This document shows, in pieces, positions 8,042 through 19,208 of a stretch of DNA of 64,000 bases; the stretch's first letter is position 1; each line of letters begins with the position of its first letter. The position numbers and the translations under genes were made by a program. A model generated the notes under the pieces. It did no database searches and was not told the DNA's origin. It saw only the letters and a list, made by a program, of their open reading frames with translations. Source of the stretch: Microvirga sp. VF16 (GTDB lineage Bacteria > Pseudomonadota > Alphaproteobacteria > Rhizobiales > Beijerinckiaceae); contig NZ_CP069355.1 in the NCBI RefSeq assembly GCF_016864375.1, positions 558,001 through 622,000 of the forward strand, given 5' to 3'.

Positions 8042-8908
8042 TCAACGCTCCACGTCACCATGCTTCTGCTTGAGAACGTTGGCTATTGTACGGGCAAGCG
8101 CCCGCGCAACCAGCGACGGTTCTCCTTCAGCAAAGCGGATAGTCAGAGAAGACCGAGGCAATTGTGGCAATAATCCGTCGCTTGGAGCCGCAATGACTCC
8201 ACCACGAACGTCACCCTCTGTTACGACCGATACTGCCATGCCTGCCTGCACTACAGCCAAGACGCCCTCCAGACTGGTGCAGCTTACGATGCATTTCCAT
8301 GGAAGTCGTCGCTCATCTAGCGCGGCAATGGCAGTTCGCCGGTAGTTACAAGCACCCGCGACCAAAGCCAGCGGGATGACACCATCCCGTGGGGGCGTCC
8401 AATATTCTGACGTAATCCAAACCAAGTTGTCCGTGATCAATGACTCTGCAGGGCTAGCGGCAGGCACCTTTCGGAGAACCGCTAAGTCGATCTTTCTCTC
8501 ATTGAGATCCCGCTGAAGGTCAGCTGATAGCCCTGCACGAACTTCGATAGCAACGCCTGGCTTACTCTCCATAAATCCTTTGAATGCTTGCGTGAGGGGG
8601 AGGAACAGGTGGTAATCGTCCGAAACGCCGATCACGACGGTTCCTCGCAAAAGGCTGGGACGAAAGCACTGCTCCATTTCGTCAACGATGCGGATCACCC
8701 TCGTGGCAAACTCGACGAGTTCCCGTCCCTCTGCCGTCAGACGGCACGATCGAGTCGTTCGCTCAAACAGTTGCTTACCAAGGTGATCTTCAAGACGGGC
8801 AATCTGATGGCTTACCGTCGACTGTGTGATGTTGAGCCGGTGGGCCGCTGACGAGAAGCTTTGTGAGTTGGCAACAGCTAGGAAGCTTTGAAGTAGCATT
8901 GTGTCCAA
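8042..8908 (-). CDS. LysR-family transcriptional regulator
   Basis: 288 residues. The N-terminal winged helix is MLLQSFLAVANSQSFSSAAH, then TQSTVSHQIARLEDHLGKQL and LFERTTRS, a textbook LysR DNA-binding domain, followed by a periplasmic-binding-protein-like effector domain. The TTG at 8908 is the probable start because GGGAGG lies seven bases upstream, while the ATG three codons later is too far from it. It points away from the racemase-superfamily gene at 9101 across a 190-bp divergent region and converges on the importer, so it likely controls one or both (inference). Confidence 0.9.
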   Translation of the reverse strand: MDTMLLQSFLAVANSQSFSSAAHRLNITQSTVSHQIARLEDHLGKQLFERTTRSCRLTAEGRELVEFATRVIRIVDEMEQCFRPSLLRGTVVIGVSDDYHLFLPLTQAFKGFMESKPGVAIEVRAGLSADLQRDLNERKIDLAVLRKVPAASPAESLITDNLVWITSEYWTPPRDGVIPLALVAGACNYRRTAIAALDERRLPWKCIVSCTSLEGVLAVVQAGMAVSVVTEGDVRGGVIAAPSDGLLPQLPRSSLTIRFAEGEPSLVARALARTIANVLKQKHGDVER

Positions 8909-9100
8909 AAGAACACCTCCCTTACCGGGATTGAGAGATGAATTCGATAAATCTATGACGAAAAATAGCTTCTAACAATCAATTAATGAGTCGAATATCG
9001 GACCGACAGTTTCGATATGTCAGACATGACGCTCCGGCCCGAACTGACTCAAAGCTCGACCGTGCGCTTCCTGTGAAAGCTGACAAGGGGAGAAAACACG
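8909..9100. promoter_or_regulatory. Divergent LysR / racemase-superfamily promoter region
   Basis: A 192-bp region between divergent starts, A+T-rich near 8940-8990, the usual arrangement for a LysR operator. I could not isolate one unambiguous T-N11-A palindrome. An AAGGGGAGAAAA ribosome site precedes 9101. Confidence 0.45.
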
Positions 9101-9886
9101 ATGACAATCGGAACAACAATGCCGGAAATCCGCCAAGTTCCTGTTCCCGGTGGAAAGATGGAGGACAATTACGGTGAAAAGGTTAGGATTGGACTGATCG
9201 CACTTTGCGATGATGTCGCCGTGGATCGCGACTTTGCCCGAATGGTACCCGATGATCGCGTTGCACTTGTGACATCGCGCCTTTTCTTAGAGCAGCCAAA
9301 TTCACAGCGCACGTTTCTCAACATGGCCGACCGCATCCCCGACACGGTTCGGCTGCTCTGTCCACTACTCCGTCTTGACTCGGTTGTCTTTGGCTGCACG
9401 TCGGGAACTTCGTTCATCGGCGAAGCCCGCGTGACGGAGCTCGTTCATAGCGCGCGGCCGAGCGTCAACGTTACTAATCCCGGCAGCGGCGCCATCGCTG
9501 CCCTGAGCGCCTTGGGTGCGAAACGCGTGTCAGTTATAACGCCCTACACAATCGCAAACACAGCGAATGTAGTTCGCATGCTGGCAGAGGGCGGAATTGA
9601 ATCAGTCCAAGTGTCATGTTTTGGTTTCGATACCGACATGGACATCGGCTCGGTGCCGCGAGAAGCTTATCTGGAGGTAGCCCGCAACACAGATCATCAA
9701 GACGCGCAGGCGATCTTTATTTCCTGTACAGCAACGAAGGCTTTGGACGCAATTGAAGATATAGAGGCAGCAGCCGGTCTACCCTGCGTGACATCAAATC
9801 AAGCTGCATTTTGGCACGCTATGCGGCTAGCAGGTTGGAATGAATCGATCTTAGGTTTCGGACGGCTCATGCGGGATTGTTGGTGA
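9101..9886 (+). CDS. Asp/Glu racemase superfamily enzyme (maleate isomerase / arylmalonate decarboxylase-like)
   Basis: 261 residues. Two cysteines sit where the superfamily keeps its catalytic pair: VVFGCTSGTSFIG in the first half and AIFISCTATKALD in the second. This points to maleate cis-trans isomerase, arylmalonate decarboxylase or the ectoine-utilisation EutA-like group rather than plain aspartate racemase. These cytosolic enzymes do cofactor-free proton transfer or C-C cleavage on small dicarboxylates. Context: behind a divergent LysR gene and an NMT1-type importer, suggesting uptake and conversion of an organic acid (inference). Which reaction it does cannot be told without alignment. 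Confidence 0.8.
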   Translation: MTIGTTMPEIRQVPVPGGKMEDNYGEKVRIGLIALCDDVAVDRDFARMVPDDRVALVTSRLFLEQPNSQRTFLNMADRIPDTVRLLCPLLRLDSVVFGCTSGTSFIGEARVTELVHSARPSVNVTNPGSGAIAALSALGAKRVSVITPYTIANTANVVRMLAEGGIESVQVSCFGFDTDMDIGSVPREAYLEVARNTDHQDAQAIFISCTATKALDAIEDIEAAAGLPCVTSNQAAFWHAMRLAGWNESILGFGRLMRDCW

Positions 9887-10057
9887 CAAATCCCTGCCTT
9901 AGACAAGGCGCGGCAGTGCAAGGAGTTGGGACACACTGGGCGATCACAAACGCTTTCGCAGTCCGAAGCGCCAGATCGTTCACCACGCCCACACTCAAAT
10001 TCGGACAGCGTCTCCGCCTCAGGGCCAAGTGCAGTCTGTGATGGACCGTACAGTTTC

Positions 10058-10957
10058 TCAGCTTCTTCTGCGCTGGAGCGCTGCGAGCACAGCCCTCTCC
10101 GACTTGAGGAGATATGCTTCCAGCTTTGAGACTGCCGCTGCGATCTCGCCCTCTTCGACGGCGCGCACAAGAGACGCATTCAGGTCGATATAGGGTTCGT
10201 GGAGAATGGCGATGCTGGTCAGGCCAAAGAGGGTTCCGCGGGCGATCGCCGCCTTGATCTCCGAGGACATCGCCGTAAAGCGCAGCCCGTCATAGATCGC
10301 CGTGCGCATCGACTCGCGCGGGAGAGGCAAAGAGCGAACCTTCCACTTGCAGCGCCAGAGGGTGCCCAGAGGAACCAGGTAGCTGAGGGTGGTGACGGTG
10401 AGAGCTGTCAGAAGGCCAAATGAGGCCACCACGAGGCCGCCGAGCGCCGGACCCACGGTCCGGACCGTGTTGAAGCCGACGGACAGGAGGGTCACGGCCG
10501 CGGGAACATGCCGTCGGCTCACGATGTCGCCGACCGAGGCTTGCCAGGCGGGATCGTTGAGAGCGGCGCCAGATGCGATCAGGAAGCTGAAGCCGAGGAT
10601 CATCCACGGGTCGACAAGGCCCAGCGCCACAAAAAGGGTCAGCATCGCCGATGTGATCGTCATCAGGCCCCAGCCGGCGAGCATGATCCTGCGACGGCTG
10701 TAGTTATCGGCGACCGCCCCGACGAACACAGATAAAATGAACTCCGGCAGGGTCGATGAAGCCTGCACCAATGCAACCATCAGATCGGACGTTGAGATCG
10801 TCGCCATCAGCCAGCCGAGATTGGAGACCTGCATCGCGAGCCAGATAAAGCGAAAGGTCCGGTTCCTGAGTAGCGCGAACGTCGTTGTCGCAACTGGACC
10901 CGCATCTTCACTCGCCACACTCCTCATTGTGATGGCCGTTCCCGCCGTGCGCTTCAT
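10058..10957 (-). pseudogene. MFS transporter truncated and fused to a GntR-type C-terminus
   Basis: The 299-residue frame starts as an MFS_3/EntS-like exporter (TFALLRNRTFRFIWLAMQVS, GAVADNYSRRRIMLAGWG between spans 2 and 3, DPAWQASVGDIVSRRHVP) but stops being MFS after about residue 252 (LFGLTSIAIL), midway through the usual 400 or more residues. The last 47 residues (HEPYIDLNASLVRAVEEGE onward) look like the closing helices of a GntR/FCD regulator. The junction is near 10203. The simplest reading is one deletion that joined an MFS gene to a neighbouring GntR gene in frame. Six or seven spans without the second half cannot be a normal transporter. Confidence 0.75.
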
Positions 10958-11733
10958 CTGCTCCTGCTTGGTCCAGAGGTTCGGTTCCGATCAGTTTTGC
11001 CACCACGGGAGTGGATCTGTATCGATTGTGATTGCGGTCAAGAGCACCTCCCTCCCCTGCAAGGTCACCACTCCACGCTGCGTCATGCGTCAGCTCGCCA
11101 TGGGATGCCTGCAGGCCGCTGTCATAACCTATGGCAGCTGAGAGCATAAGTAGACCGCCGTCCACGCAGATGAGGCGGCAGAGGCCACAAGAAAAAGATC
11201 AATGACCATTCGTGGCCGATTTTTCACAATTCGGTTCAACATGACATCTCTTGATGGGTAAGCGTTCAATCGAAGCTCTTCGCCTGCGACCCAGCTTGAA
11301 TATCGCATCCTGTCTCACGCGCGCTCTCGCAAGCACAGCTTGTAAGGACGATCCACTTCAGGCATCGCTCCGGGCCGCCTTCGGTCGAGGTGCAGCAATG
11401 CGAGACGGGCCGATGGATCCACCAGTGACCTCATCCCTGGGCGGAAAGCGCGTAGCAGAATCAACCGTGGTGCGTGGACATGCTTCTAACTTGATCAATC
11501 TTCGTTGTTCAAGGGGACGAGTTTCTATTTTCTACCCGGCCGCTAGAAGATTGTTTCTCCTAAAACATCCAAGCGGCAGATACATCCTCATGCGAGACGA
11601 GGGTGACTTGCGAGAGCGAGAATGATTTGTCTGGAATCATCCTTTAAGATGAAACAGCAAGTTTCATCGCCCATCCGATTCAAGCTCCAACGTTCTTCAA
11701 AGCAGACCAAGTCTGTCACTCGGCTTGGATTCA
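10958..11733. other. 776-bp stretch without a recognisable gene
   Basis: Several ORFs of 80-134 codons exist on both strands (the longest at 10737-11141 and 11251-11625) but none has a recognisable domain or protein-like composition. An 8-bp stem GATGAAAC / GTTTCATC with a 5-nt loop lies at 11648-11668, downstream of the crp-linked small gene on the minus strand, and might be a weak terminator. The rest may be decayed sequence next to the MFS/GntR deletion. Confidence 0.5.
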
Positions 11734-11877
11734 TCAAACGGTCAGATAGATCGCACCGGCTATGCTGGCCAGTCCTAGGACCAGACATAGCAACCGAAAC
11801 CCCATCGATTGTCGGCGTCGGATCCACTGATGCTCATCGACATGCAAAAGGTCATCGTCATCCTCTGGGCGCATCAT
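11734..11877 (-). CDS. 47-residue single-span membrane peptide
   Basis: Minus-strand frame MMRPEDDDDLLHVDEHQWIR then RRRQSMGFRLLCLVLGLASI and AGAIYLTV, ending TGA at 11734. It has a strongly acidic N-terminus, an arginine cluster, and one hydrophobic helix of about 20 residues, so it should sit in the inner membrane with the N-terminus inside. It begins seven bases after the Crp/Fnr stop, with GAGAG as possible ribosome site, so it is probably the last gene of the ppdK-crp unit. Too short for default gene callers. Function unknown; a membrane-anchored modulator is possible but unproven. Confidence 0.65.
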   Translation of the reverse strand: MMRPEDDDDLLHVDEHQWIRRRQSMGFRLLCLVLGLASIAGAIYLTV

Positions 11878-11884
11878 GAGTCTC

Positions 11885-12607
11885 TCAGTTGCGTGCGGGT
11901 GAGAGTTTCTGTGACCGCTGACGCGCGACCTCGTAACATCCGCATGCGATCTGTTCGAGGCCGGAGACGTCGGTCACGGTGATTGCACCGCGGTCCTGGC
12001 GGATCAAACCCGTTGACTGGAGCCCACACGTGACAAGACTGACCGTCGACCGTTGGACCCCTAACATCCGGGACAGATGCTCGTGCGTGAAGGGCAAGCT
12101 CGCCTGGTCGGCGCGATCCCGCATGGTCAGGATCCAGCGGCAGCAGCGCGCTTCGACGCCGTGGACGATGTTGCAGGCCATCGTCTGAAGCGCCTCCGCC
12201 AGCAGGGCCTCTTCGTAGCGCAGGAAGAGATCCCGCAGGGTCGGTCGCTCCTCGAACGCACGATGCAGGACACTAGTGTCAATGCGGGAGGCCCTGCCTG
12301 TGATGTGAACAACATAGCGCCCAAGAGACTGGCGCGTCACGAGCGTGCTGGCCGAGCCAACCATCGCCTCACACCCGAGCACCGCCATTTCGACACTTCT
12401 GCCATCGGGGAGAGCCGTCATGAGCGAGACAACGGCCTCATGCGGAAAGTAGACGAACGGCATGCTCTCGTTGGTCTCGTAGAGCACAGTGCCCTTCTTC
12501 AGCTCGGTCCGCTCAAGGTGTGGCTCAAGATGCGCGAAGTCGTCCGGCTGCAGGGCTGACAGCAACTGGTTCGTGCGATGGGAAGACTGGCGCGAGGATG
12601 GTGACAT
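11885..12607 (-). CDS. Crp/Fnr-family transcriptional regulator
   Basis: 240 residues. The N-terminal cyclic-nucleotide-binding-like beta-roll starts FAHLEPHLERTELKKGTVLY and the C-terminal HTH_Crp domain contains FTHEHLSRMLGVQRSTVSLV. There is no N-terminal Cys cluster of the Fnr type, and the CRP cAMP-binding arginine motif is not evident, so its signal is unknown. AGGAG lies seven bases before the ATG. It starts 26 bases after the ppdK stop and is followed by a 47-residue membrane peptide. In Hyphomicrobiales such Crp/Fnr proteins often respond to redox or starvation; here that is inference. Confidence 0.9.
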   Translation of the reverse strand: MSPSSRQSSHRTNQLLSALQPDDFAHLEPHLERTELKKGTVLYETNESMPFVYFPHEAVVSLMTALPDGRSVEMAVLGCEAMVGSASTLVTRQSLGRYVVHITGRASRIDTSVLHRAFEERPTLRDLFLRYEEALLAEALQTMACNIVHGVEARCCRWILTMRDRADQASLPFTHEHLSRMLGVQRSTVSLVTCGLQSTGLIRQDRGAITVTDVSGLEQIACGCYEVARQRSQKLSPARN

Positions 12608-12633
12608 GGCAACGCTCCTGAGCCCCCTTGCCT

Positions 12634-15312
<2,679 letters not shown>

Positions 15313-15598
15313 TGTTAGTTATCCTCGAAATTGTGAAAGTATCGAGCTAACCGGCCGCTCCCGCATTCCGTTTAGCACCAGCCCACACCAACGAGTTGAC
15401 TAATGCAGGGGGGCTCAATGCTAGCGCCACCGAACTTAGTGTCTGACTCAAAACGCAGCCGCTGTGCCCCCGGCTGTCTTCCCCCCGCTCCTCGCAATAA
15501 AAACGGTGGGAAGCGGTCCAATCTGGATCTGATTGAGCTCAGTAACATGATTGGAATGGAGTCCATTGGATGCGCCCTGAGAGTTTTCAGCGAGGCTC
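15313..15598. promoter_or_regulatory. Intergenic region between pcaB end and ppdK start
   Basis: 286 bp that must hold the ppdK promoter (minus strand) and the end of the pcaIJFB transcript. Short ORFs here have no support. No clear hairpin with T-run was found after pcaB, so read-through into the ppdK direction is possible. Confidence 0.4.
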
Positions 15599-16657
15599 TT
15601 AGGCTTCCCCTGACGAGACAATCTCAATCCCTTCGACAAGGGTCAGAGCTTTCTTCAATCCTGCTGCGGCCGAAACCACCATTTGCGGCAGGACGATCCA
15701 TTCGAGTGTCCAGGCAGCACCGGAGCGCTCGTTCTCATGCACGAGCCCCTGATGCAGCGTGCCGAGGAGGCCTGCATTGAGGCGGGCCAACGTGACGAGC
15801 ACTTCCGCCAGAACAGGATTGGACTTGTGCGCCATCGCCGACGAGCCGCCGCCTGAGGCAAGGTGCACCTCACCGAGTTCGTTCTGTGCCATGAGAGTGA
15901 CATCCTGCCCAATCTTGCCAAGCGTTCCCGAGACAAGCGATAGGAGAGCCCCGAACTCGCCGATCCGGTCGCGCTGCGAATGCCAGGCGGGAACGGAGCC
16001 CAGACCGAGAAGACCGGACATGGCATCGGCCACCGCATCGCCGTGGCCCCTCATCTCGCCGCGTGTGCCGATAGGGCCGCCGAGCTGAACGACCAACAGG
16101 CGTGGCGCGAGATTTTCCAAAGCCTCCCTGTGCCGTTCCAAAGGCTGGATCCAAGTCTCGATCTTGTCGGCTGCCGTGAAGGGCAGCGCCTGCTGCATCC
16201 GGGTGTGGGCCATCAACCGAATGGAGCCATCCCGCGCCTTCATGGCGTGAAGATCGCCAATCAGCGCATCAAGGCGCTGCCCAAAGACGTCGATCACGCC
16301 TTTCAGGCGCAGCATGAGAGCGGTGTCGATGATGTCCTGGCTGGTAGCACCGAAATGAACCGCTTTGGCATGGGGCTCTCCGACGGTGGCCCGCAACTGC
16401 TTCACGAAGGCGGGGACGATCACGCCATCCTGCGCGAGTCCCTCCGACAGCGCTTTCCAATCAGGACGGAACGCGCGACAGGCTTCCGCGATCCTCTGTG
16501 CGGCATCCTTCCCGATCAGCCCGATCTCGGCCTGAGCCCCCGCAAGGGCGGCTTCCACATCGAGCATGGCCGAAAGCTCTTCTTCCTTTGAGAAGAAGGT
16601 GGCAACCTCCGCGTTGCCGATGAGAACATGCAGCAGGGAATGAGGAAGCGCTTCCAT
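15599..16657 (-). CDS. pcaB: 3-carboxy-cis,cis-muconate cycloisomerase
   Basis: 352 residues from ATG 16657, preceded by GAGGAG; the longer open frame upstream overlaps pcaF and is spurious. Fumarase/aspartase superfamily: FGATSQDIIDTALMLR near residue 95 and the signature SGGGSSAMAHKSNPVLAE near residue 250. It lactonises 3-carboxymuconate to gamma-carboxymuconolactone, the step after protocatechuate ring cleavage. Last gene of pcaI-J-F-B, 11 bases after pcaF. It is short compared with 440-450-residue bacterial homologues but similar to rhizobial ones of about 350. Confidence 0.93.
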   Translation of the reverse strand: MEALPHSLLHVLIGNAEVATFFSKEEELSAMLDVEAALAGAQAEIGLIGKDAAQRIAEACRAFRPDWKALSEGLAQDGVIVPAFVKQLRATVGEPHAKAVHFGATSQDIIDTALMLRLKGVIDVFGQRLDALIGDLHAMKARDGSIRLMAHTRMQQALPFTAADKIETWIQPLERHREALENLAPRLLVVQLGGPIGTRGEMRGHGDAVADAMSGLLGLGSVPAWHSQRDRIGEFGALLSLVSGTLGKIGQDVTLMAQNELGEVHLASGGGSSAMAHKSNPVLAEVLVTLARLNAGLLGTLHQGLVHENERSGAAWTLEWIVLPQMVVSAAAGLKKALTLVEGIEIVSSGEA

Positions 16658-16668
16658 CGCCAAACTCC

Positions 16669-17682
16669 TCAAACGGTCTCGAGGGCAATCGCGATGCCCT
16701 GGCCGACGCCGACGCACATGGTGGCGAGCGCCCGCTTCAGGCCCGTCAGCTTCAGCTCCAGCGCCGCCGTGCCGGCAATCCGCGCCCCGGACATGCCGAG
16801 CGGATGCCCGAGCGCAATCGCACCGCCGTTCGGATTGACATGCGGCGCATCCTCCGCGATCCCCAGCTCCCGCAGCACGGCGAGGCCCTGGCTGGCGAAC
16901 GCCTCGTTCAGCTCCACCACGTCGAAATCCGTGGGCTTGAGCCCCAGCCGCGCGCAGAGCTTCCGGGTGGCCGGCACAGGCCCGATGCCCATGATCCGCG
17001 GCGGCACGCCGGCCGCGGCTCCGCCCACCACCGGATTGCCCTTGCGGCGCGGGATCGTCACGGGAACGATCTCCTGCGCCAGACGACCATTCTTCTGCGC
17101 GGCCGCCGCCTTCGCTTGAGAGCGCAGGGCGAAGGCGTCCTGATCGGCCCGCGAGACGCCGAACTCCGCGGCCACGTTCTCGCCGGTCTCGGGCATGGAA
17201 TCGACGCCGTATTGTTGCTTCATCAGCGGGTTGATGAAGCGCCAGCCGATGGTGGTGTCGTGGATCTCGGCGGCACGGGAGAAGGCACTCTCCGCCTTCG
17301 GCATGACGAAGGGGGCGCGGGACATGGACTCCACCCCGCCGGCGATCATCAGGTCCGCCTCGCCCGCCTTGACCGCGCGGGCGGCAGTGATCAGCGCATC
17401 CAGGCCCGAGCCGCACAGGCGGTTGATGGTGGTGCCGGAGACGGATCCGGGCAGCCCGGCCAGCAGCACGGCCATGCGGGCGACGTTGCGGTTGTCCTCG
17501 CCAGCCTGGTTGGCGCAGCCGTAGATCACGTCGTCGACGGCCTCGAAGTCGAGGCCCGCATGGCGCTCCAGGAGCGCTTTGAGCGGCACGGCGGCGAGAT
17601 CGTCGGCGCGCACGCCCGCCAGGGCTCCGCCATAGCGGCCAATCGGCGTGCGCACATAGGCACAGATAAAAGCTTCCCGCAT
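16669..17682 (-). CDS. pcaF: Beta-ketoadipyl-CoA thiolase with internal deletion
   Basis: 337 residues against about 400 for the family. It should split beta-ketoadipyl-CoA into succinyl-CoA and acetyl-CoA. Present: MREAFICAYVRTPIGRYGGA, nucleophile Cys in NRLCGSGLDA, His in AIALGHPLGMSGAR and Cys in MCVGVGQG. Missing: about 58 residues between PRRKGNPVV and GVPPRIMGIGP, the part that normally holds the DEH-R-TTLE-L-KLKP segment and the NASGVNDGAAA loop. The junction is in frame with no stop, so a protein is made but a piece of the thiolase core is gone; activity is doubtful. The start at 17682 lies one base after the pcaJ stop. Confidence 0.9.
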   Translation of the reverse strand: MREAFICAYVRTPIGRYGGALAGVRADDLAAVPLKALLERHAGLDFEAVDDVIYGCANQAGEDNRNVARMAVLLAGLPGSVSGTTINRLCGSGLDALITAARAVKAGEADLMIAGGVESMSRAPFVMPKAESAFSRAAEIHDTTIGWRFINPLMKQQYGVDSMPETGENVAAEFGVSRADQDAFALRSQAKAAAAQKNGRLAQEIVPVTIPRRKGNPVVGGAAAGVPPRIMGIGPVPATRKLCARLGLKPTDFDVVELNEAFASQGLAVLRELGIAEDAPHVNPNGGAIALGHPLGMSGARIAGTAALELKLTGLKRALATMCVGVGQGIAIALETV

Positions 17683-17683
17683 C

Positions 17684-18355
17684 TCACAGCTCCGGAACAA
17701 TCAGATCGGCCACTTGATCCTGGATGAGAAGCTCGGCCCCGGTCTGCGCCTGCAGCGCGTCCAGCGACAGGGCGGGCAGCTTCTCGCGCAGAACGAAACG
17801 GCTGCCTTCGATGTCGATCACAGCCAGGCTGGTATAGACGCGGGTCACGCAGGCCACCCCCGTCAGCGGGAGAGTGCAGCGCTTCACCAGCTTGGGCCGG
17901 CCATCCTTGGTCACATGGTCGGTGATCACCGCCACGCGCTTGGCACCGTGGACCAGATCCATGGCCCCGCCCACCGCCGGAACACCCTTGGGCCCGGTGC
18001 TCCAGTTCGCTAGGTCGCCGGTCTCGGCCACTTGGTAGGCCCCGAGGATCGCCACGTCCAGATGCCCGCCCCGCACCATGGCGAAGCTGTCGGCATGGTG
18101 GAAGAAGGCAGCGCCCGGGTTCAGTGTCACAGCCTTCTTCCCGGCATTGATGAGGTCCCAGTCCTCGCTCCCCTCCGCCGGGGACTCGCCGAAGTTCAGG
18201 ATGCCGTTCTCGGTGTGAAAGATCGCCTGGCGCCCAGGAGGCTGGTACTGGGCCACCACTTCGGGGAAGCCGATGCCAAGATTGACATAAGCGCCATCGG
18301 CGATGTCCTGCGCGGCGCGCCAGGCGATCTGGGCATTGGAAAGCTTGAGGCTCAT
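17684..18355 (-). CDS. pcaJ: 3-oxoadipate CoA-transferase beta subunit
   Basis: 223 residues. The catalytic Glu lies in FHTENGILNFGE, typical of CoA-transferase family I beta subunits, with GGAMDLVHGAKRV further on. With PcaI it moves CoA from succinyl-CoA to beta-ketoadipate. Its ATG overlaps the pcaI stop as ATGA, so the two subunits are translationally coupled, and pcaF starts one base after its stop. Confidence 0.95.
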   Translation of the reverse strand: MSLKLSNAQIAWRAAQDIADGAYVNLGIGFPEVVAQYQPPGRQAIFHTENGILNFGESPAEGSEDWDLINAGKKAVTLNPGAAFFHHADSFAMVRGGHLDVAILGAYQVAETGDLANWSTGPKGVPAVGGAMDLVHGAKRVAVITDHVTKDGRPKLVKRCTLPLTGVACVTRVYTSLAVIDIEGSRFVLREKLPALSLDALQAQTGAELLIQDQVADLIVPEL

Positions 18356-19074
18356 GGATAGTGCGCTCCGGCGCGGTTCAGGACTTCTTCCTGTTGAGGG
18401 TCGGGCACTTCGACGAGTCCTTGCACGAAAATTCCGGGCGTGACGACCTGCTCGGGGTCAATATCGCCCGGCACCACGATGCGGCTGACCTGCACGATGG
18501 TGATTGCCGCTGCCATACACATCAGCGGATTGAAGTTCCGTGCCGCCTTGCTGTAGGTCAGGTTCCCGTGCCGGTCGCCCAGATGCGCCTTCACCAGCGC
18601 GAAATCAGCCTTCAGCCAGCGCTCCTGCACGTAGGGATGGCCATCGAATTCGGCGATCACCTTGCCCTTGGCGAGTTCGGTCCCATAGGCCGTGGGCGTG
18701 TAGAAAGCCGGGATGCCCGCCCCGCCCGCCCGGATGCGTTCGGCGAGTGTGCCTTGCGGCACCAGCTCCAGCTCGATCTCTCCGGCCAGATACTTCTCCG
18801 TGAACACACGCGGGTCCGCGGAGCGGGGAAACGAGCAGATCAGCTTCCGGACCATCCCGTGTTCGATGAGCGCCGCAAGGCCGACATGGCCATTGCCTGC
18901 GTTGTTGTTCACGACTGTCAGGTTTCTAGGGCTGCCGGTCGCACGGAACCGGTCGATCAGCGCATGGATCAGCTCGATCGGCGAGCCTGCGCCGCCGAAA
19001 CCGCCGATCATTACCGTTGCACCATCACCAATTCCCGCGACGGCCTCAGCCCGATTAGGGATTGTCTTGTCCAT
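18352..19074 (-). CDS. pcaI: 3-oxoadipate CoA-transferase alpha subunit
   Basis: 240 residues from ATG 19074, which has GAGGAG five bases upstream; the frame extends to 19107 but lacks a better site. Glycine-rich CoA-binding start VMIGGFGGAGSPIELI is the subunit A hallmark. First gene of pcaIJFB. Divergent from the IclR regulator at 19209, with 134 bp between the starts, the classic PcaR-controlled arrangement. Confidence 0.95.
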   Translation of the reverse strand: MDKTIPNRAEAVAGIGDGATVMIGGFGGAGSPIELIHALIDRFRATGSPRNLTVVNNNAGNGHVGLAALIEHGMVRKLICSFPRSADPRVFTEKYLAGEIELELVPQGTLAERIRAGGAGIPAFYTPTAYGTELAKGKVIAEFDGHPYVQERWLKADFALVKAHLGDRHGNLTYSKAARNFNPLMCMAAAITIVQVSRIVVPGDIDPEQVVTPGIFVQGLVEVPDPQQEEVLNRAGAHYP

Positions 19075-19208
19075 CGGCGCTCCTCTCGCGCCAGAGGATG
19101 AGTTCATCCTCTAGCTGCGAGGGAGACATAGGCCGATCCAAGCTAGCGTGCCAAACGATTTGTGCGATATACTGCATTTGTTACGATAGCGCACAGAACG
19201 AGACAACA
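19075..19208. promoter_or_regulatory. Divergent pcaI / IclR-regulator control region
   Basis: 134 bp between the two starts. It contains the segment AACGATTTGTGCGATATACT (19149-19168) just before the regulator gene, an A+T-rich part suited to an IclR-type operator and promoter. No exact palindrome was confirmed. Confidence 0.45.

Noticed and set aside
11251..11625. 124-codon plus-strand frame
   Set aside because: No ribosome site or recognisable domain; no conserved context.
16658..17416. N-terminal extension of the pcaB frame
   Set aside because: Overlaps pcaF in another frame; Arg/Gly-rich shadow translation. The true pcaB start with GAGGAG is at 16657.
16804..17727. 307-codon plus-strand frame, and 18361-19101 likewise
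   Set aside because: Antisense shadows of pcaF/pcaJ and pcaI.
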